Counted from the stretch's first letter, positions 35,113 through 48,690 are shown. The stretch is 64,000 bases of DNA from Blastobasis lacticolella (GCA_905147135.1 LR990049.1:8139428-8203427); one strand, 5' to 3'. Translations and numbers: made by a program. Notes: generated by a model from the sequence alone, not told the origin.

Positions 35113-36560
35113 AACGGACTTATAAGTATCTATCTACGTTATAATTTATTTCGCTAGACGGACTTAGTAAAGTATCTTGCGAAATAAATTACAACGTACC
35201 TACCTAAAGCGAAATTTCGATACCGTTAAGTTGCGAGCCGTTAAGTGGCTGGTCAAATACATATTTTTAATATGTTTGTTCCATGATGCATCACAAACAA
35301 TGAGGTGAGAATATTAGTCACTGAGCAGACAGCACATCAGTAATTCGCAAAAAAACAAAAAATCAAGCAAAAAATTATCGAAAGGATTCCGTTAGGTAGG
35401 TAGGTACGTTATAATTCATAACTCCTAATGACTGCATGATGGAGGTATTACTCATATTATGTAGGGCGCCACGCCATTTATTGTCGTGACATGGTCACAC
35501 TTTATACGAATTTTTTGTACCTAAGTGTAAAATAATATGCAGGTAGGACGTATTGTACGTACGATGTACCTCGTCATGATATTTTCACATGAAATAAATT
35601 GATTAAAAAACCGAAATCTCAGTCTACGGACATTTGAAACCGGTACTTGCCCGTCCTGGGTGGTAGGGGAATTTCACATCATACGTCATGTTACGGATTA
35701 ATAGTGTCCCGAAAAGGAAAATAATAGGACGATACTTTACATAGGCTTTTTTAATTGGACTAGCCAGGAATTCGACTGCCATTTCACCTGGTGGTAAGTG
35801 ACGATACGACCAAAGATAGAGATACCTGTTTTACGAAAAAAGTACTACAGACCCATTAGATATAGGCACGCTCGACAGATTTCCTACAAATATGCAAACC
35901 TTGACATTGCATGCTCATAACGTGAGAAACCAATGACTTTACCTTGCCAGTCTTGTCATGATAAAGAAAATGCGGGCGTAATAAGTGCATTGCCTTCATT
36001 TTATTATGTTATCTTGCCACAAATACCTAAGTAATAAACAAAACACTTAATTCCTACCAAAAGAAGATAAATGAATACCTAACTATCAAGTTTATGTATG
36101 GATATGGTTAAGTATTGGTTACCAACTTAATTATCTGGAATGATTACTTTTTATGTACTTACTTACCTACGTGATTGGGGTTGTAATATATAGCTACAAT
36201 AAATAAATAAATAATAATAACAAAAAATTAAATGCCTGCCTCAGAAAATAAAAGGATGTGGATGCAATTGCATATAAGTACATTGATTTTATTTGCAGAG
36301 GCAAGATGTCATTTTTTATTGTGCGAGCTTTTGCATAAGTATTTAATTACCTAATAGCATATAGTATATTTCTAATATTAGGCACCTATCTATATGTAAG
36401 GAAAGCGCCAAGTAAGACCAATGCAAATATATTTAAGTAACAACATTGTTGTGGAAATAAACTTGCAGACATGTAAATGCCTTTCTCACCACACTACCCA
36501 TGTCGTCTGTGAAAGTGATGCATAAAATAACTTCAATGATGTTCCATTTCAGAATTATAA
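35113..36560. other. Intergenic AT-rich DNA
   Basis: No gene, repeat family or structure that I can support. Confidence 0.4.
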
Positions 36561-36599
36561 TAGAAACTCATTGTTCAAGTTTATACCGACCAGCTGATT

Positions 36600-37055
36600 G
36601 CCCAGTAAGAACCTCCTTCACATTAACCATTGCGGGGCGTCCACGAGCCCGCGCGGCGCAGCAGCGGCAACCGCAAGCGGCTGCGTGCTTGTTGTGATTA
36701 CAGCGGCGGCGGCGGCGGCGACGGCGCCGCTGACGGATGACTCGCGACAATGGTCCTCCGGGGACGCGTGTGGGCGGCGTCTTGACTTGACAGCCGAATT
36801 CTGCGCTTTCCTACGACTTTCTCTCCGAGGTGCGAAAGGTGCTGTTTCGGGGGCTCGCGGTGCTTATTCGGTAGCCGGCGCCGCATAAGTGTACGCGCTC
36901 TAATCGCGACGTCCCTCGACGGTTGGTTACGGCGGTGGTGCATCGCTCTGATATTCAAAGCACCTGCATGCGCGGCGCGCGCGGCGGTTATAAGGTGGTG
37001 CGTCGGGAGTGCGGGGTGTTTGCGAGCGCGGGTCGGCGTGCGATGCACGAGGGTC
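36600..37055 (+). promoter_or_regulatory. GC-rich promoter/leader region of the probable ADAMTS first exon
   Basis: CpG-rich stretch with a (GGC)n run at 36697-36725 directly upstream of the ATG at 37056. ORFs on both strands here are GC artefacts. An out-of-frame ATG at 37042 precedes the chosen start by 14 nt. Confidence 0.45.
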
Positions 37056-37139
37056 ATGCCGCAGACTGGGCTAGTCACCGCGGCGCTGGCGCTGGCGCTG
37101 GCGCAGCAGCTTCCCGTCGGGGCGCCTGCACGCCTTCCG
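37056..37139 (+). CDS. Signal-peptide first exon, probably of the ADAMTS gene
   Basis: ATG at 37056 opens 28 codons: MPQTGLVTAALALALAQQLP followed by VGAPARLP, then CCG|GTAAGT. This is a typical secretory signal (hydrophobic ALALALA core). It ends in phase 0, which fits the phase of the first downstream ADAMTS exon at 54757. Linking them needs a 17.6-kb intron; another gene could own this exon. Confidence 0.5.
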
Positions 37140-40100
37140 GTAAGTCTCTGGAAATGGTGCCCCCATAATGCTCCTTGTGTTGGGGGTGCACCTTCCTTAT
37201 TTGCCCTACAGAGAGGTGATGAGGATTTTTAAACAAATTATAAATAGTAAATACCCAAAAACAAAAATGATTCTTATTGTTTGTTCCTCTTCGTATTGTT
37301 AACAATTTTTTACCGTAAGTGGTCGACTTATCTACAATAATACCATTTCATAGGACGGTACCCTGTAATTTTTTTAAAATGAAGTTTAAATTAATATTAC
37401 TGGTATTGTATGAGTATAGATTTTATAAACAGAACAAGAATATTTCAAGAATGTAACAACTTTACTAAGATACGGCGGCACCGGGCCGCACCGCGTGCAT
37501 CGATCAGTCACAATCAAAAAGAATATAACACGGTCCCAAAGGTTCCCCACCTCATTAATTACGCATATGCTGTTGATGGGATCTTTGCTGTGATGTCCGG
37601 CAGTGTAGAATATAGCATTAATCCCTCAATTTGCAATGTCTTACAATGCGATCAGACTCTCAGACAGATGCTCAAACCTATGTAGATCAGAAAAAATCCT
37701 ATTAATTAATTTATTTAACAGTTTATTGTTCACAAGATAAAACATACACGTTATGTTACAGAAGTATAGGACACAGCAGTCTAATGTCAGCTCTGTAATT
37801 TTCAACTTACCAACTAAGCGTGGAGTTTAGGAAATAGGTAACATCTGAAAAACCACTGATGTTGAGGTTAATTCGTATTTTGTAGAACTAAGAAGGTATA
37901 TTATGTTAATGAAAACGATCATTAGAATGAAAGATAACATTACATATGAGAGCACATTAATAAAAAGATTAGAGATTAAAGATCAGTTTCTGCCAAAACA
38001 TATTTCTTTCTTCAGTCTTATACTAAATACCTAAATAAGCCTAAATGTACAAGCCAAGTCTAAATAGAAAAATTATAAATAATCACAAAGCATTGAACAA
38101 TTGCAGCAGTTTTTACCTAAAACAGCAATCACACAGATAACAAAAAGCTATATGGAATTTTAACTTCCTTGAAATACTTGCGTCATTTTAAAGAAGATAA
38201 ATGAACCAATTGTTCTTTTACCAACCAAGTATACTTATGTTTTCATAAAAATGGCATGGCATTAGGAATGTCAAAAACAGGCAGCAGGCAAAATTCCCGT
38301 TGCCCGGCGGCACTGCACCACAGAATATTAATATTACCTATACGACCGCACCAAGCTTTTTTTAAAGCTCCACATGAACCTGCACAATGTTATTTTTTAA
38401 ATCTCAGTATAAATAGCTGCAACAGGATATGAAGAGAGCCAGGTTTAAATAGAGTCTTGCATGGAAGATATTTTGCGACCGTGACTGATTGGGATTGAAA
38501 TCTTATAAGTTTTTTTATATGTCGATAATTTAATTTCTAAAGCAAGACAAAACATCTTATTTCTTTCCCTAATTGAAAACAAAGTTATATTGATGTAAAT
38601 ATGTAAGTAGGTACCTACGCAAATTGAGCACGTTTAGCCCGGAGGCTTCGAAGATCGTAACCACATCCCTCACAAAGCCTGCATAACATAATACAAATTT
38701 AATGGAAATCCGGTACGCACAGCAATTGTTCAATAACTGATAAATGCGAATAGTACATTTAAATAAATGTGCCTATTATTGGTTACGCAATAACAGTTTA
38801 TGTTTATGCACTTCTTCCCAAGGCCTCGCGCTGCGAAGACTTTCACTAGCCTCGGTATTCGAGCATGGTGTTTTATTTTAGCAATTTGCATTACATAATA
38901 AAATTGAGTTTAATGTTGGAGCACTGGATCACGTAGCAGGTTACACAAGCGGTAACGTCACGTAGTTTTTAGATAGAACTCGGGCCCCAGGCCGATGCGG
39001 TGAGTCACGGCGGCGGCGGGACGGCGGCGCAGCGGGCGCCGGGGCGCCCCGGCCGGAGCGCCGCCGCCGCCGGCTCGCCGCGTGCCGTACCGTAACTTTC
39101 ATCATCCACCCATATCCGAACGTAACTGCACAACGGAATTCCAAATTAAAGCAATTACTTTCGACAATTGCGCTGCACTTCGCGGGAGCAAATTATTTAG
39201 TACAACTCTATTGTCTCGCATTGAAATGGAAAAACAAATAGTTTTACTTTCCCCTTTACTTCGCTCGCATCCGCTAATGTCGAACCTACACTTAGCTGAC
39301 TCACGTGGTGTTGATTTCGGTTTCACTCGCCTCCATCAGTTTGACTGACTTGCCAAAAACACGGTACCTACCTATGCGCACGTATTCACATACAAATTCA
39401 TTGCACAAACATCTGCCGTTGAAATTAAGGCTTTTGAGATGTCTACAGATCATTCATCATACTTTGTTCGATTAAAACGCAATTGTAGCAGATAGATACA
39501 CAATAATTATCATTAATTCAGCATTTAATACCTAAACCGTTATCTAGATTATTGATACATTAAGGTATAGACACCAATTTAAGGTATATAGATACCTAAC
39601 TAGCTGTCTCGCCGCTACTTCGTTCGCGTGTTGTCCTACCCTAAAAACCTTCCTTTTAATAGTTTAAAAGATCTAAGCGTACATACGTACATACAGAGGG
39701 CGGGAAGCGACTTTATTTTATAACATATAAAACAACTGACTATTCGTTGTATTGCAAGTAAACTTATGTAGGTAGAGTTACGAATACCCACCTACTGCAT
39801 ACGATTATCACCGTTAAGTAAACAAACTATCGTACTTGTACGGGGCACCCATGGTTAATTCGAATTAATAATTAATGAACCACCAACTTAACAATAATTA
39901 ATTATTCTGTGTACGTCTTTATCGAATAGCTGTCAAAGATTAAGCTGTATCTAGATAATTATGTTGGCGGAATATCGGTGGGAGAAGACATACAATTTTC
40001 AAAAACGTTATTTCAAAGTAATTTAAACTTTGTCACTACCACTGCATAAGCTTGACTCTACGTTATTCTGTGTCTCTAGCTTAGTCGGCCTTCTCGCGGA

Positions 40101-40600
40101 TAGAGCAAACAAGTGATGTTGCCTCCGTGCCGGGCGTGCAGCCACATTAATTTGCGCGAGCGGCGGCGCGCGGGCAGGAGTGTAGTCATATCGCAAGTCC
40201 TCGCGCGACCCCATTTATTTATTAGCTGGCATCTGTTGGCGCGGGCCGACTGCCGCGTTCTTGATACCCACATCGATTGTATTGTCAACAGACATTGTAT
40301 ACAACATAGTACGATATTATCGCCGGCGACAGTTCGGAGTACAAATTAGAAATCGCGTGTGTCACGACTGACCTTTCCTTAATGATTTCGGTGTGAATTG
40401 AACGCTCTTTGTCAGTCTCGCCGGCGTGAATGAGAAACGTAAACAGTGTAGGGTATGTGTTCGTTTATGTAGGTATGTTTACTATTTTTTTATTGTCTTC
40501 TATACTCTTCTACTTAGTTTAAGTTGAGGTTTTGACGTTGAAATCATGTCCATGTGTCCTGAAATCATTATACCTCGTGTGTTCATACTTAATCATAAGT
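37140..40600. other. Start of the probable ADAMTS intron 1
   Basis: Mostly AT-rich. A second GC-rich island at about 38980-39090 carries a possible donor GCG|GTGAGT at 38999. Around 39655-39710 and 43180-43260 lie copies of a common repeat with ACATACAGAGGGCGGGAAGC. No further exon recognised. Confidence 0.4.
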
Positions 40601-40673
40601 TTTATGACTTAGTAAAACTCAAATGTTTTTGGAGAAATTTCAAATAACATTTATTGTTTAAATATAAATTATA

Positions 40674-40869
40674 GACTCTGTCTAAAAAGTCAAGCGACTT
40701 CGGTAATAACACGATTGATTAAAATCAACAAGGAAGCAAAACAAATGTATTGGTACAACAAGATAGTTGATACTAGACGGACGTCTTTATTATTCAATCA
40801 GTGTCGCATATTTGTTAATTTCAATCCACATTATAATCACCCAAGTTGCTCGACTTTCTAGACAGAGTT
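40674..40869. mobile_element. MITE with about 35-bp imperfect inverted repeats
   Basis: Left arm ACTCTGTCTAAAAAGTCAAG then CGACTTCGGTAAT; right arm, on the - strand, ACTCTGTCTAGAAAGTCGAG then CAACTTGGGTGAT. About 196 bp, noncoding. Confidence 0.8.
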
Positions 40870-40999
40870 TAATTATTGACATCAACAATCAAAAATAAAA
40901 AACACATCAAACATCGCATTGTGAAGCCTGGCAATTAGGTATAGTCTCTCTCCACCTAACTTTGGGTAATCTTAGCCTTGCGGGATTGTGCAGACTGTA

Positions 41000-43980
41000 T
41001 ATCCTTCTGTAATTCTTATAACTCGAACTATTTTTCTCTGGAGATTAAATTTTTTCTCCCCGTGAATATCTTGTCATCGGTGAACAGGATAGGTATTTGG
41101 GTCGGGTCTCTTAAAGAGGTAGGTACCGACATCTAGTCACTCGTTTAAATAGTGAACTTTTGTAAGACTCAAAGTTCCGACTACGCCCTATTCGTTATTT
41201 TTCCTATTGGATTTTTTCCAGCTTCAAGTAGGCTCTCAAATTTTTTATTGGTTCCATTTTCACAAAGGTAAAGGCTTAACAAAAAACTCTGTATAGGTAC
41301 GATTATGTCATGTTTCAGGCTGTTTGTTAGTGTTTAGATAAATAAACAACACATTTTCTTGCATCCTGTGGCTAAACACTACCTGCTGTAAAAAATATAT
41401 TTTAATTTCTGTAAAGGTTGGAAGCGATAGCTTATAATAAGGCCGCCTTTGCTCATTTGTGTTCCTTATTGTTGGAAGTGATTGATATTGTACTATTTTA
41501 TGAGCAACAAAGTGTTTATCTCAATCATTCAACATTTTTAAATTGTGTACCTGTACCTATATAGAAATTAGTCTCAAAACCTCAGCATAACTTTGTGCTT
41601 TGTAAATAAACTTGTGAACACACGAGATAAATAGGGAATTTCAATTTACATGATCATCATCGACTCAGCCGCAGGACGTCCAATGCTGAATATATAGTAT
41701 AAGCCTACCGCCACGCCTTCTATACGGATCGACTCTGAATTCACTTGTTTCAATCGGGGCCTTATATAGGTACCTACGACATTAATTAATTCTTTTATAT
41801 GGAAGATTTACTGTGTAAATATACATATTGTCCATAATATTGTAGATGACATCCTCTCATTTGTCAAATCTTTGATCCTCTCCATTTCCGTGAGCCAATA
41901 GATGATTTAAACGATTTTACGATGTTAAAGACAAATAACTGATAACAGTATAATAACACAATCGTCCTCATAACTCGTTTTGTCACTTCAGTGTGAGATT
42001 CTGGGAGGTACGTAAGTGGCCTTAATTTCGCTACGGTATATTAGATCCAATCACTAGAGAAACTCCGAGCACAGTGTGAGCGATCCTGAGCCTTCATAAA
42101 TGAGTCCTTTGGTAAGACACCACGTCTCTGATACTTAATCAACACACATATGTCTTTTACTTTTACAAAGGCTTTAGTCTTTTCTGCGGTATTTTGGGAC
42201 GAGTTCTTCCGCATTTTCCGAACGCTGCCCGAGTTGGACTCGTTGAAGAACGTTTTCTCGAAAGTGGATCAATATTACTGGCCAGTTTGTCCCAGACTGT
42301 ATTCGTCAACAACATTGAGAATAGGGCCCCGAAACTAATAGTAATCCCAGTAATCTGGGGCGGCTGATACAAGGAGGGCACAGCTCAGAGTATTATTATC
42401 GCACTAGTTTTGTTTCGTCATGGTATTAGACATTTTTATCCATTTCTCACAGGCTGTACGTCATGCCGACTGGTACCTACACAGAAACGCTTCGCTACTC
42501 CGGCTTATTTGGATCCATGCTTTAAGAAATTCGATCATTCTCAGCAAGGAGAATAAAGATATTAACTTGAAACTATTATAATATAAATATCAAGGTCTCA
42601 TTACTATGTCATGGAGCAGATGTTAAAACGACACACTAAAAATGTTTTGGTTATATTCTGTGATTTCATGTCATGCATTTATAAAAACCACCAAAGACGC
42701 TTTGCAATAATAGAACCTTATGGCATGAAGCTTATATATAACATGGAAAGAAAAAAAACGAATGAAATAGGTAATGGACTCAACAACGCTCGGCTTAGTC
42801 ATTGATGTGGTGTTTTTTGTACTTCATTACCTAACAGATTTCTGTGAAGTAGGCGGTGTTCGAAAAAAGAAGTAGGTATGTTTTTGCATGGGTTATAAAT
42901 ATCAATGGCCCACAAAAGTCCACTCCTGGATTTGAGTCTCGTTCACATTATTGATGGATTAATCATGTTAATAGCCCCACAATTGCTTTCAATAATTATT
43001 TACTTCTGAAAACTGATTTAAATTCTCAGTAGTGCCACAAACTACACAGATAAAATATGATTATTCAACTTCGGGTCAGATAAGTTTACAAAATAAGTTA
43101 ACGGACAAACACTCTGAGTTCATAATTGAAGATTTTTTTGTTTCCTTCTTTTCAGAGCCCTATTTTAGTTTGAAAAGATCTAAAGCATTCATACATCATA
43201 CCTACGTATATACAGAGGGACAGACGGCGGGAAGCGAGTTTGTTTTATACTATGTTTGTTTGATAGATATGACTCCTTATTAAACGCACCAGAGACGAGT
43301 ATATAAGGGAACCCATGTCGCCGTTCTTCTTCGCCAGTATTTTAGTGTCAACCTTACGGACAATAAGTTGTCTGGATCTGAAGTACCTACCGAAATAAAT
43401 AATTCCAGCGGTTGCAAATCCGAAATATTTCTAGACTTATGAGATGAGGAATTAGAATTGTTTCTATCGTTGAATTGGAATGGTCTTTGGATAATTCAAA
43501 AAAGAAATTCGACCCTTCATAGCACTTGACTCTTAGTGGCGGCATGACTCATTATGATCAGATGCGTCATGCATGACTTTGTGGACCAAATCAAATTCCT
43601 TTTCGGTTTCGCTTATTTTTTGAATATATACGATACACATAGTATCTAGATACGCGGTAATGTGTCAAAGCTAAGTACAAGCGACGACTTAGTGTAAGAA
43701 CTGGCGACACAGCAGCTTTTTGTTATATTATAAGAATCATTTGAAAGCACTTTTCCCCCTTAATAAGTCATTATCTATTTAATATTAACACTTGAAAGGT
43801 TTGTTTATTAAATCACGTTAGATTAACTTGAACCCCAAATTCCATAAGTACAGTTCAAACGGTTACTGAGATATTAACGTCTATAAATCGACATTTTTGG
43901 TTGGACATATTCTGTGATTTTGTATACCTGTTTCAAAAACCCAAATTCAGAGACATGTAATTTTGTGTGCAGCTGAGAAA
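41000..43980. other. Intron/intergenic DNA with repeat fragments
   Basis: A CCGCAGGACGTCCAATGCTG fragment at 41670 is a common lepidopteran repeat phrase. ORFs at 42150-42381 and 42611-42805 show no family features. Confidence 0.35.
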
Positions 43981-44039
43981 TTGTGTATTTACAAAGGAAA
44001 ATATCACATAATCAAAGAAATATATGCAGACAATTGTAA

Positions 44040-44135
44040 TTTTTTACGATTTGAATAATTTTCCAAGCAATCGATTTTTATCGGGTCCCACGTCGGGCGC
44101 CATTGTTACTTTATTCTACGTGAAAAATATGGCTC
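44040..44135 (-). mobile_element. LTR/primer-site relic 1 (tRNA-Lys type)
   Basis: GGGTCCCACGTCGGGCGCCA at 44083-44102 is the reverse complement of a primer-binding site for the tRNA-Lys(CUU) 3' end, followed by the LTR-edge text TTGTTAC and TTCTACGTGAAAA. A gypsy-type relic; internal region lost. Confidence 0.6.
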
Positions 44136-44919
44136 TACATTTGCGAACATTTGTAACAATTGTTTTACGAAAGAAATACATTCGCATCCAAGTAAAGTCT
44201 GATTTACAGGAGCCCAGATTCGATTCCTTTTAAAGCGCTGGCAGGGAAAGTAAGTTGCAAATATTACACCGATTTTTAGATCATAATGTAGATTATGTAA
44301 TTTGCATGTTTTTGTTCTTAAATTGTGAATTATTTTTATTAATTTAACATAATTAATTTTTTTTTGTTTCTCCTTCAATATGGCAATCTGTCTTAGGACA
44401 ATAAGCCAATTATTTGTTTGAGTTCGTTATTTAGGTTTCAGTAGAGCTCGTCCATTAGATGGAATATTCCATCGGGCAGCTCTTTATAAAGTTGAGAATC
44501 TGGTGATCAAGCTTGAGATGTCTTTTCGCTATATTTCGTTAAATTTGCCGGTTACTTAAACGGCTAGCTTTTTAAGCAATTATTTAATTGAACAGAACGC
44601 TAAAGTCATGAACTTTTAAAGTAACGCATAACGAACAACGTTGTCCCAAGTATACGAAGCTCCTCCATGCATTGTCACAACGCTGACCAAACCTACCTAA
44701 CGTAATGCAAATTAATACCTTATGCAAACTATTATTATCGTTTGAAGTAGCTTAAGTTAGGTTAGGCAACAATATATGAAAAATAATGTATGGATTAGCT
44801 CCGCAAACTCATTTTAAACATAAACGTAGAGTTCCGTTCAATTGAATAATTGATTACCGATCCAACCGCTTACTTATTTACCAACCAAGGCAGAAAACAG
44901 TGCATTTTTACTTGTCGAA

Positions 44920-44984
44920 ATATTTTCCAAGCAATCGATTTTTCTGGTCCCACGTTGGGCGCCATTGTTACTGAACGTAGATAC
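44920..44984 (-). mobile_element. LTR/primer-site relic 2 (tRNA-Lys type)
   Basis: GGTCCCACGTTGGGCGCCA at 44946-44964 then TTGTTACTGAACG. Preceded by the same TTTTCCAAGCAATCGATTTT as relic 1, so the two share internal sequence as well. Confidence 0.6.
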
Positions 44985-45221
44985 AGAATATATACAGGGC
45001 TTCCCACAGCTACGCCACACGGAGGGGAAGTACTTTAAATATTGTAGATTGGAAATTTTACTGAGAGTACAATTTATTTTGATTTAAAAAATTATTTGAA
45101 CCGTGTTCAAAGATCAACCCCGGGAATCGAATCGGCTAAAATAACAAAAATAACACGAACTTTAATAGCATCAATCGATAGGATCAATTAAATTGAAGGA
45201 AAACCATAGATAAAAATAATA

Positions 45222-45855
45222 ATCATCTTAGTGCTCTCACGCACGAGGGTCCGGGGTCCGCCGTGACCATGATCCAGGATTTGGCAGGTCAGGTAATTAC
45301 AGTGGAGTGACTGCCATCTGACCTCCATGACCCTGCTACCAGGGGAACCTGACAGATTGGATCATGATCATCATCCAGTCGCCTGAATGTGCAGGTTTCA
45401 TCACGATGTTTTCCCTCACCGTAAGAGCATCAGTTAGTATTCAACTAATATACGACGAACTAATATTAGACGACCTGAGTGGTGCAATGGTCAACATGCC
45501 GGTCTGCCACGCAAGAGGTCCCGGGTTCGATTCCCGGCCGGGCAGAAATTGGAATGATGAATTTTAATTTCTGTGACGGGTCTGGGTGTTCTATGTAAAA
45601 TAAGTATGTATTAAAAAAAAAAAAAAAATTATTTAATTAGTATATCAGTTATCTAGCACCCATAGTACAAGCTTTGCTTTGTTTGGGGCTAGATGGCGCT
45701 GTGTGAATTTGTCCACGAATATTTATTTTATTTTATTTATTTATTTATACATAACTCAGAAAACAGTCATTGGTACTTGTCGGAGCGGGATTCAAACTCG
45801 AGACCTCTGGCTTACGGAGGATACTCTAACCGCTCGGCCACCGACGCTCTTCAAA
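45222..45855 (-). mobile_element. SINE family B, interrupted by SINE A
   Basis: Tail side 45222-45470 and head side 45750-45855. On the - strand the head reads TCGGTGGCCGAGCGGTTAGA, with TGGCCGAGCGG matching the A-box consensus, and GAGTTTGAATCCC as the B-box. Confidence 0.8.
45472..45749 (+). mobile_element. SINE family A inserted in SINE B
   Basis: Full copy: CGACCTGAGTGGTGCAATGG, B-box GGTTCGATTCC, poly(A) at 45613-45628, tail GGGGCTAGATGGCGCTGTGT and (TTTA)n. The split SINE B sequence resumes immediately after. Confidence 0.85.
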
Positions 45856-46559
45856 GGATCGAGGATCGAAGATTAAATAAAAGGAAAACCATAAATCACA
45901 ACTTGTAAATTCAAAGGGACAAGTTTTAGCATTTTTACTCAAGGGTCCGTCGCTTGTCCCTCTGAATTAATAAGTTTGGATTTAATGGTTTTCCTTTGAT
46001 TTAATCTTTGATCCTTATGATTGACCCTACCGGTTGATGCCATAAAAGTACAAGTTGTTATTTTTTGTATTTTAGCCGGTTTGATTCCTGGGTGTGGCAT
46101 GCGCATTTTCAAGAATCTTTAATCGCCGTTCAAATTATTTTTATAATCAAAATGAAATCTTCTTTCAGTATCTACAATATTTAAAGTACTTCCCCTCCGT
46201 GTGGCATAGCTGTGGGACGCCCTGTATACGCGTAAGTGTATATTTAAAAACGATTAATTCTATGTGAAAAGGCTGTCAGCGCTAGGCTCTGCGGTCTGAC
46301 ACTATTGTGAACTGAAACGAAAAAAATCATAATAGAAATACTTTCTTAGTTTAAAATAGAACAACAAGAGCCGTTCGATTCTTGACTATCTATAAACGTT
46401 TATAGACACTTTGAAGATGTACTCGTACATAATATTTACAAAAAAAATATGTATACGCAGAAAGGTTTCAATATTAATAGCACACATATCATAATCAGTT
46501 TTTAAGTTATTTTAGTCGGAATGCAGATTGTTAGAAAAGTGTTTACTTTGGACTATGAC

Positions 46560-46700
46560 ATGGGATCGTTCAAGAGGTATATTAGAGGTCGCTTCAGAGG
46601 CGGGCAACGCGTTGGTAACTCCCCTGGTGTTGCTGATGTCTATAGGCGACGGTGACTTTTCTTCAGGTGGACTGTTTGGCTGCCGTATAACATAAAAAAA
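46560..46700 (+). mobile_element. CR1/Jockey-like LINE 3' fragment
   Basis: Text around TTCAAGAGG, GGGCAACGCGTTGGTAACTC and CCCCTGGTGTTGCTGATGTC follows the LINE C-terminus seen intact at 53180-53640. Confidence 0.5.
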
Positions 46701-48070
46701 TGCTCTTTTTAACGACTAAAATTTAGGGGTGGTATAAGTTTGATGTGCGTGCCTGTGTATCTGTAGCCCTATGTGTAAGTGTTTTCTGCCGGTTAGGTTA
46801 GGTTACGCAAATAGCTAGATCTGCGCGCGGACCTGCAAAAACAGGAAAAGTACGAGTAGAACATGCGTGTATAGGGTTCTGTAATGGGTGAGGTTTTATT
46901 ACTATTGCAGTAAGGGCTATTTTCGAACTACATAACATAAGTTTATTTATAACGGTATTTAATAAATATCTCAAAAACGGTACTAATTAAGGATATCTCC
47001 ATAGTTTTCCTGTAAAATACAGCCAAATCTTGACTTACATTAATTACCTATTCCCGAATTTTAACTGGGTAAACTTCGGAGATAAGCTCTTGAAGATAAG
47101 GTATTTTTTACACACTATTCGTATAACGCCAAATGCGTAGCACGTAGAAAAAAATTGCATACCTGTTTCATATGATATTGTTACGTGTTAGGGGTTCTTT
47201 ATTTGGAGTGAAACACTAATAAAAGGTTCCGAATGGCAACTGAATTTCTAAGAAATTCCACGTAAACCAACATTTTTTTTCTTTACCATATACCTAACAA
47301 AAAACTATTTTTTCAAAATGCCAACACCCTTATTAGCTTCTGTTGGACTACGCTGGCTACTAGGATGATGCCATTAAATCACACGAGTGACAGGTCAGTT
47401 TAAGCTCTGAATGAGTAGTTCCCAGGAAAACTGATTTCAATAAAGGGTATCCCGAATTAAGTCGACTAGATTATTTTTAATAGAAGAAATAGTAGTACAA
47501 AGGTGACTTATCTCCAGAATAGATATCTTCCAGTCAACCCTGCCGTGTGTTACGAGAGTAGAAATACATGAAGAAAGTAGTGTGGAAAAAAAGAACGCAT
47601 ACGGATCAAATAATTGAACCTATCTAAAATGCATATACATAGTAATACAGAGTTCCTTGTTTGCCTTAAAATGCGAAATATGGAGTACACATTTAGCATT
47701 TTTTATCATTTCCTTTGTGGTAATAGAAAACATGTTTAACACAAGAAAATATCATCCTAGATTGAAATGCTGATTTTGTTTTAATAAATTGATTTTATTT
47801 TTCGAACATAGCAGCTCTAAATTTTCCATATTTTAATGTGTTCAGATATTGCTGCTTCACTGAGTTAAGTTGTAAGAAAATATTAAAGTGTGTGTTATTA
47901 GGCACACGACTAAATCAAGTCCCATTTAACCCACAAAAACACAACTAGGTTTTTGCGTTCATCGCCAAGAAAGGTGCATTCGTTGTAGCTCGTCAGTTTC
48001 ATTATACACCGCTTACCATCTCGATGAGTATACATGTGCTAAAAGCTGACATCTCCCAGTTTTAGGGTTC
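46700..48070. other. AT-rich intronic DNA
   Basis: No gene or structured repeat that I can support. Confidence 0.35.
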
Positions 48071-48075
48071 CCAGG

Positions 48076-48250
48076 GAGTGCGTATATATGTGTCCTGGAG
48101 ACTCTATCCAAAAACGCTCTGTGAGCTCTGTGAGATCATGCTCGCAAGTGGTATTGTGCTGCTAAATCAGCGGAGGGATTGTGTTCTTTCATTGATGATA
48201 TGAGACACGAAGCAGTTTGTAAAGCTTTTTTTAATTATCCCCAACTTGCC
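48076..48250 (+). mobile_element. CR1/Jockey-like LINE fragment
   Basis: ACTCTATCCAAAAACGCTCT, AGATCATGCTCGCAAGTGG and ATCAGCGGAGGGATTG parallel the IQKRAVRIV...LTSGIELLSQRR coding text at 53240-53320, with frame breaks. Confidence 0.55.
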
Positions 48251-48334
48251 CCTCAAAAGTGGTCCTATTTAAGATCATGGACTTCTTATAGGTTTAGGTA
48301 AAATATAAGTAAATATCTAATTTCTGTATATTTT

Positions 48335-48690
48335 CAAATTTATGACTTGGTGTCCGAGCAGTTAGGGTATAGGTCGAATCCCGCTGCGGCCATGTACCAA
48401 TGACTCTTTTCTGTGTTATGTACATTAGTTGAATACTAACTGATACTCTTACGGTGAGGGAAAACATTGTGATGAAACCTGCATATTCAGGCTACTGAAT
48501 ATGTAAACATGATTCAATCTGGTCAGGATCCCCAGGTAGCAGGGTCAGGGAGGTCAGAGGGCAGTCGCCCCACTGTAATTACCTGATCTTCCAAATCCTG
48601 GATCGTGGCAAAAGCGGAGCCCGGACCCTCGTGTGGTTTAGCACAACCGGGACATTAACGTGATGATCTTGATCTTGATGTCTCACCTAG
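48335..48690 (+). mobile_element. SINE family B, + strand copy
   Basis: Head GGTGTCCGAGCAGTTAGGGT, degenerate B-box GGTCGAATCCC, then CCAATGACTCTTTTCTGTG, TGATACTCTTACGGTGAGGG, CAGGGAGGTCAGAGGGCAGT and GGAGCCCGGACCCTCGTG. Confidence 0.8.

Larger units (their letters stand above)
44985..46232. mobile_element. Fold-back element hosting two nested SINEs
   Basis: Outer arms 44985-45213 and 46000-46232 are inverted copies: CAGGGCTTCCCACAGCTACG and GGAAGTACTTTAAATATTGT on the left recur reversed at 46176-46230. An inner palindrome (45878-45921 and 45953-46002) carries AAGGAAAACCATAAAT and AAAGGGACAAG with their complements. SINE B (45222-45855) interrupts the left half, with a long AAGGAAAACCAT-containing duplication on both sides. 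Confidence 0.7.

Noticed and set aside
36568..37168. Several overlapping frames on both strands
   Set aside because: GC-rich low complexity and (GGC)n; only the 28-codon signal-peptide exon has a start, a hydrophobic core and a donor.
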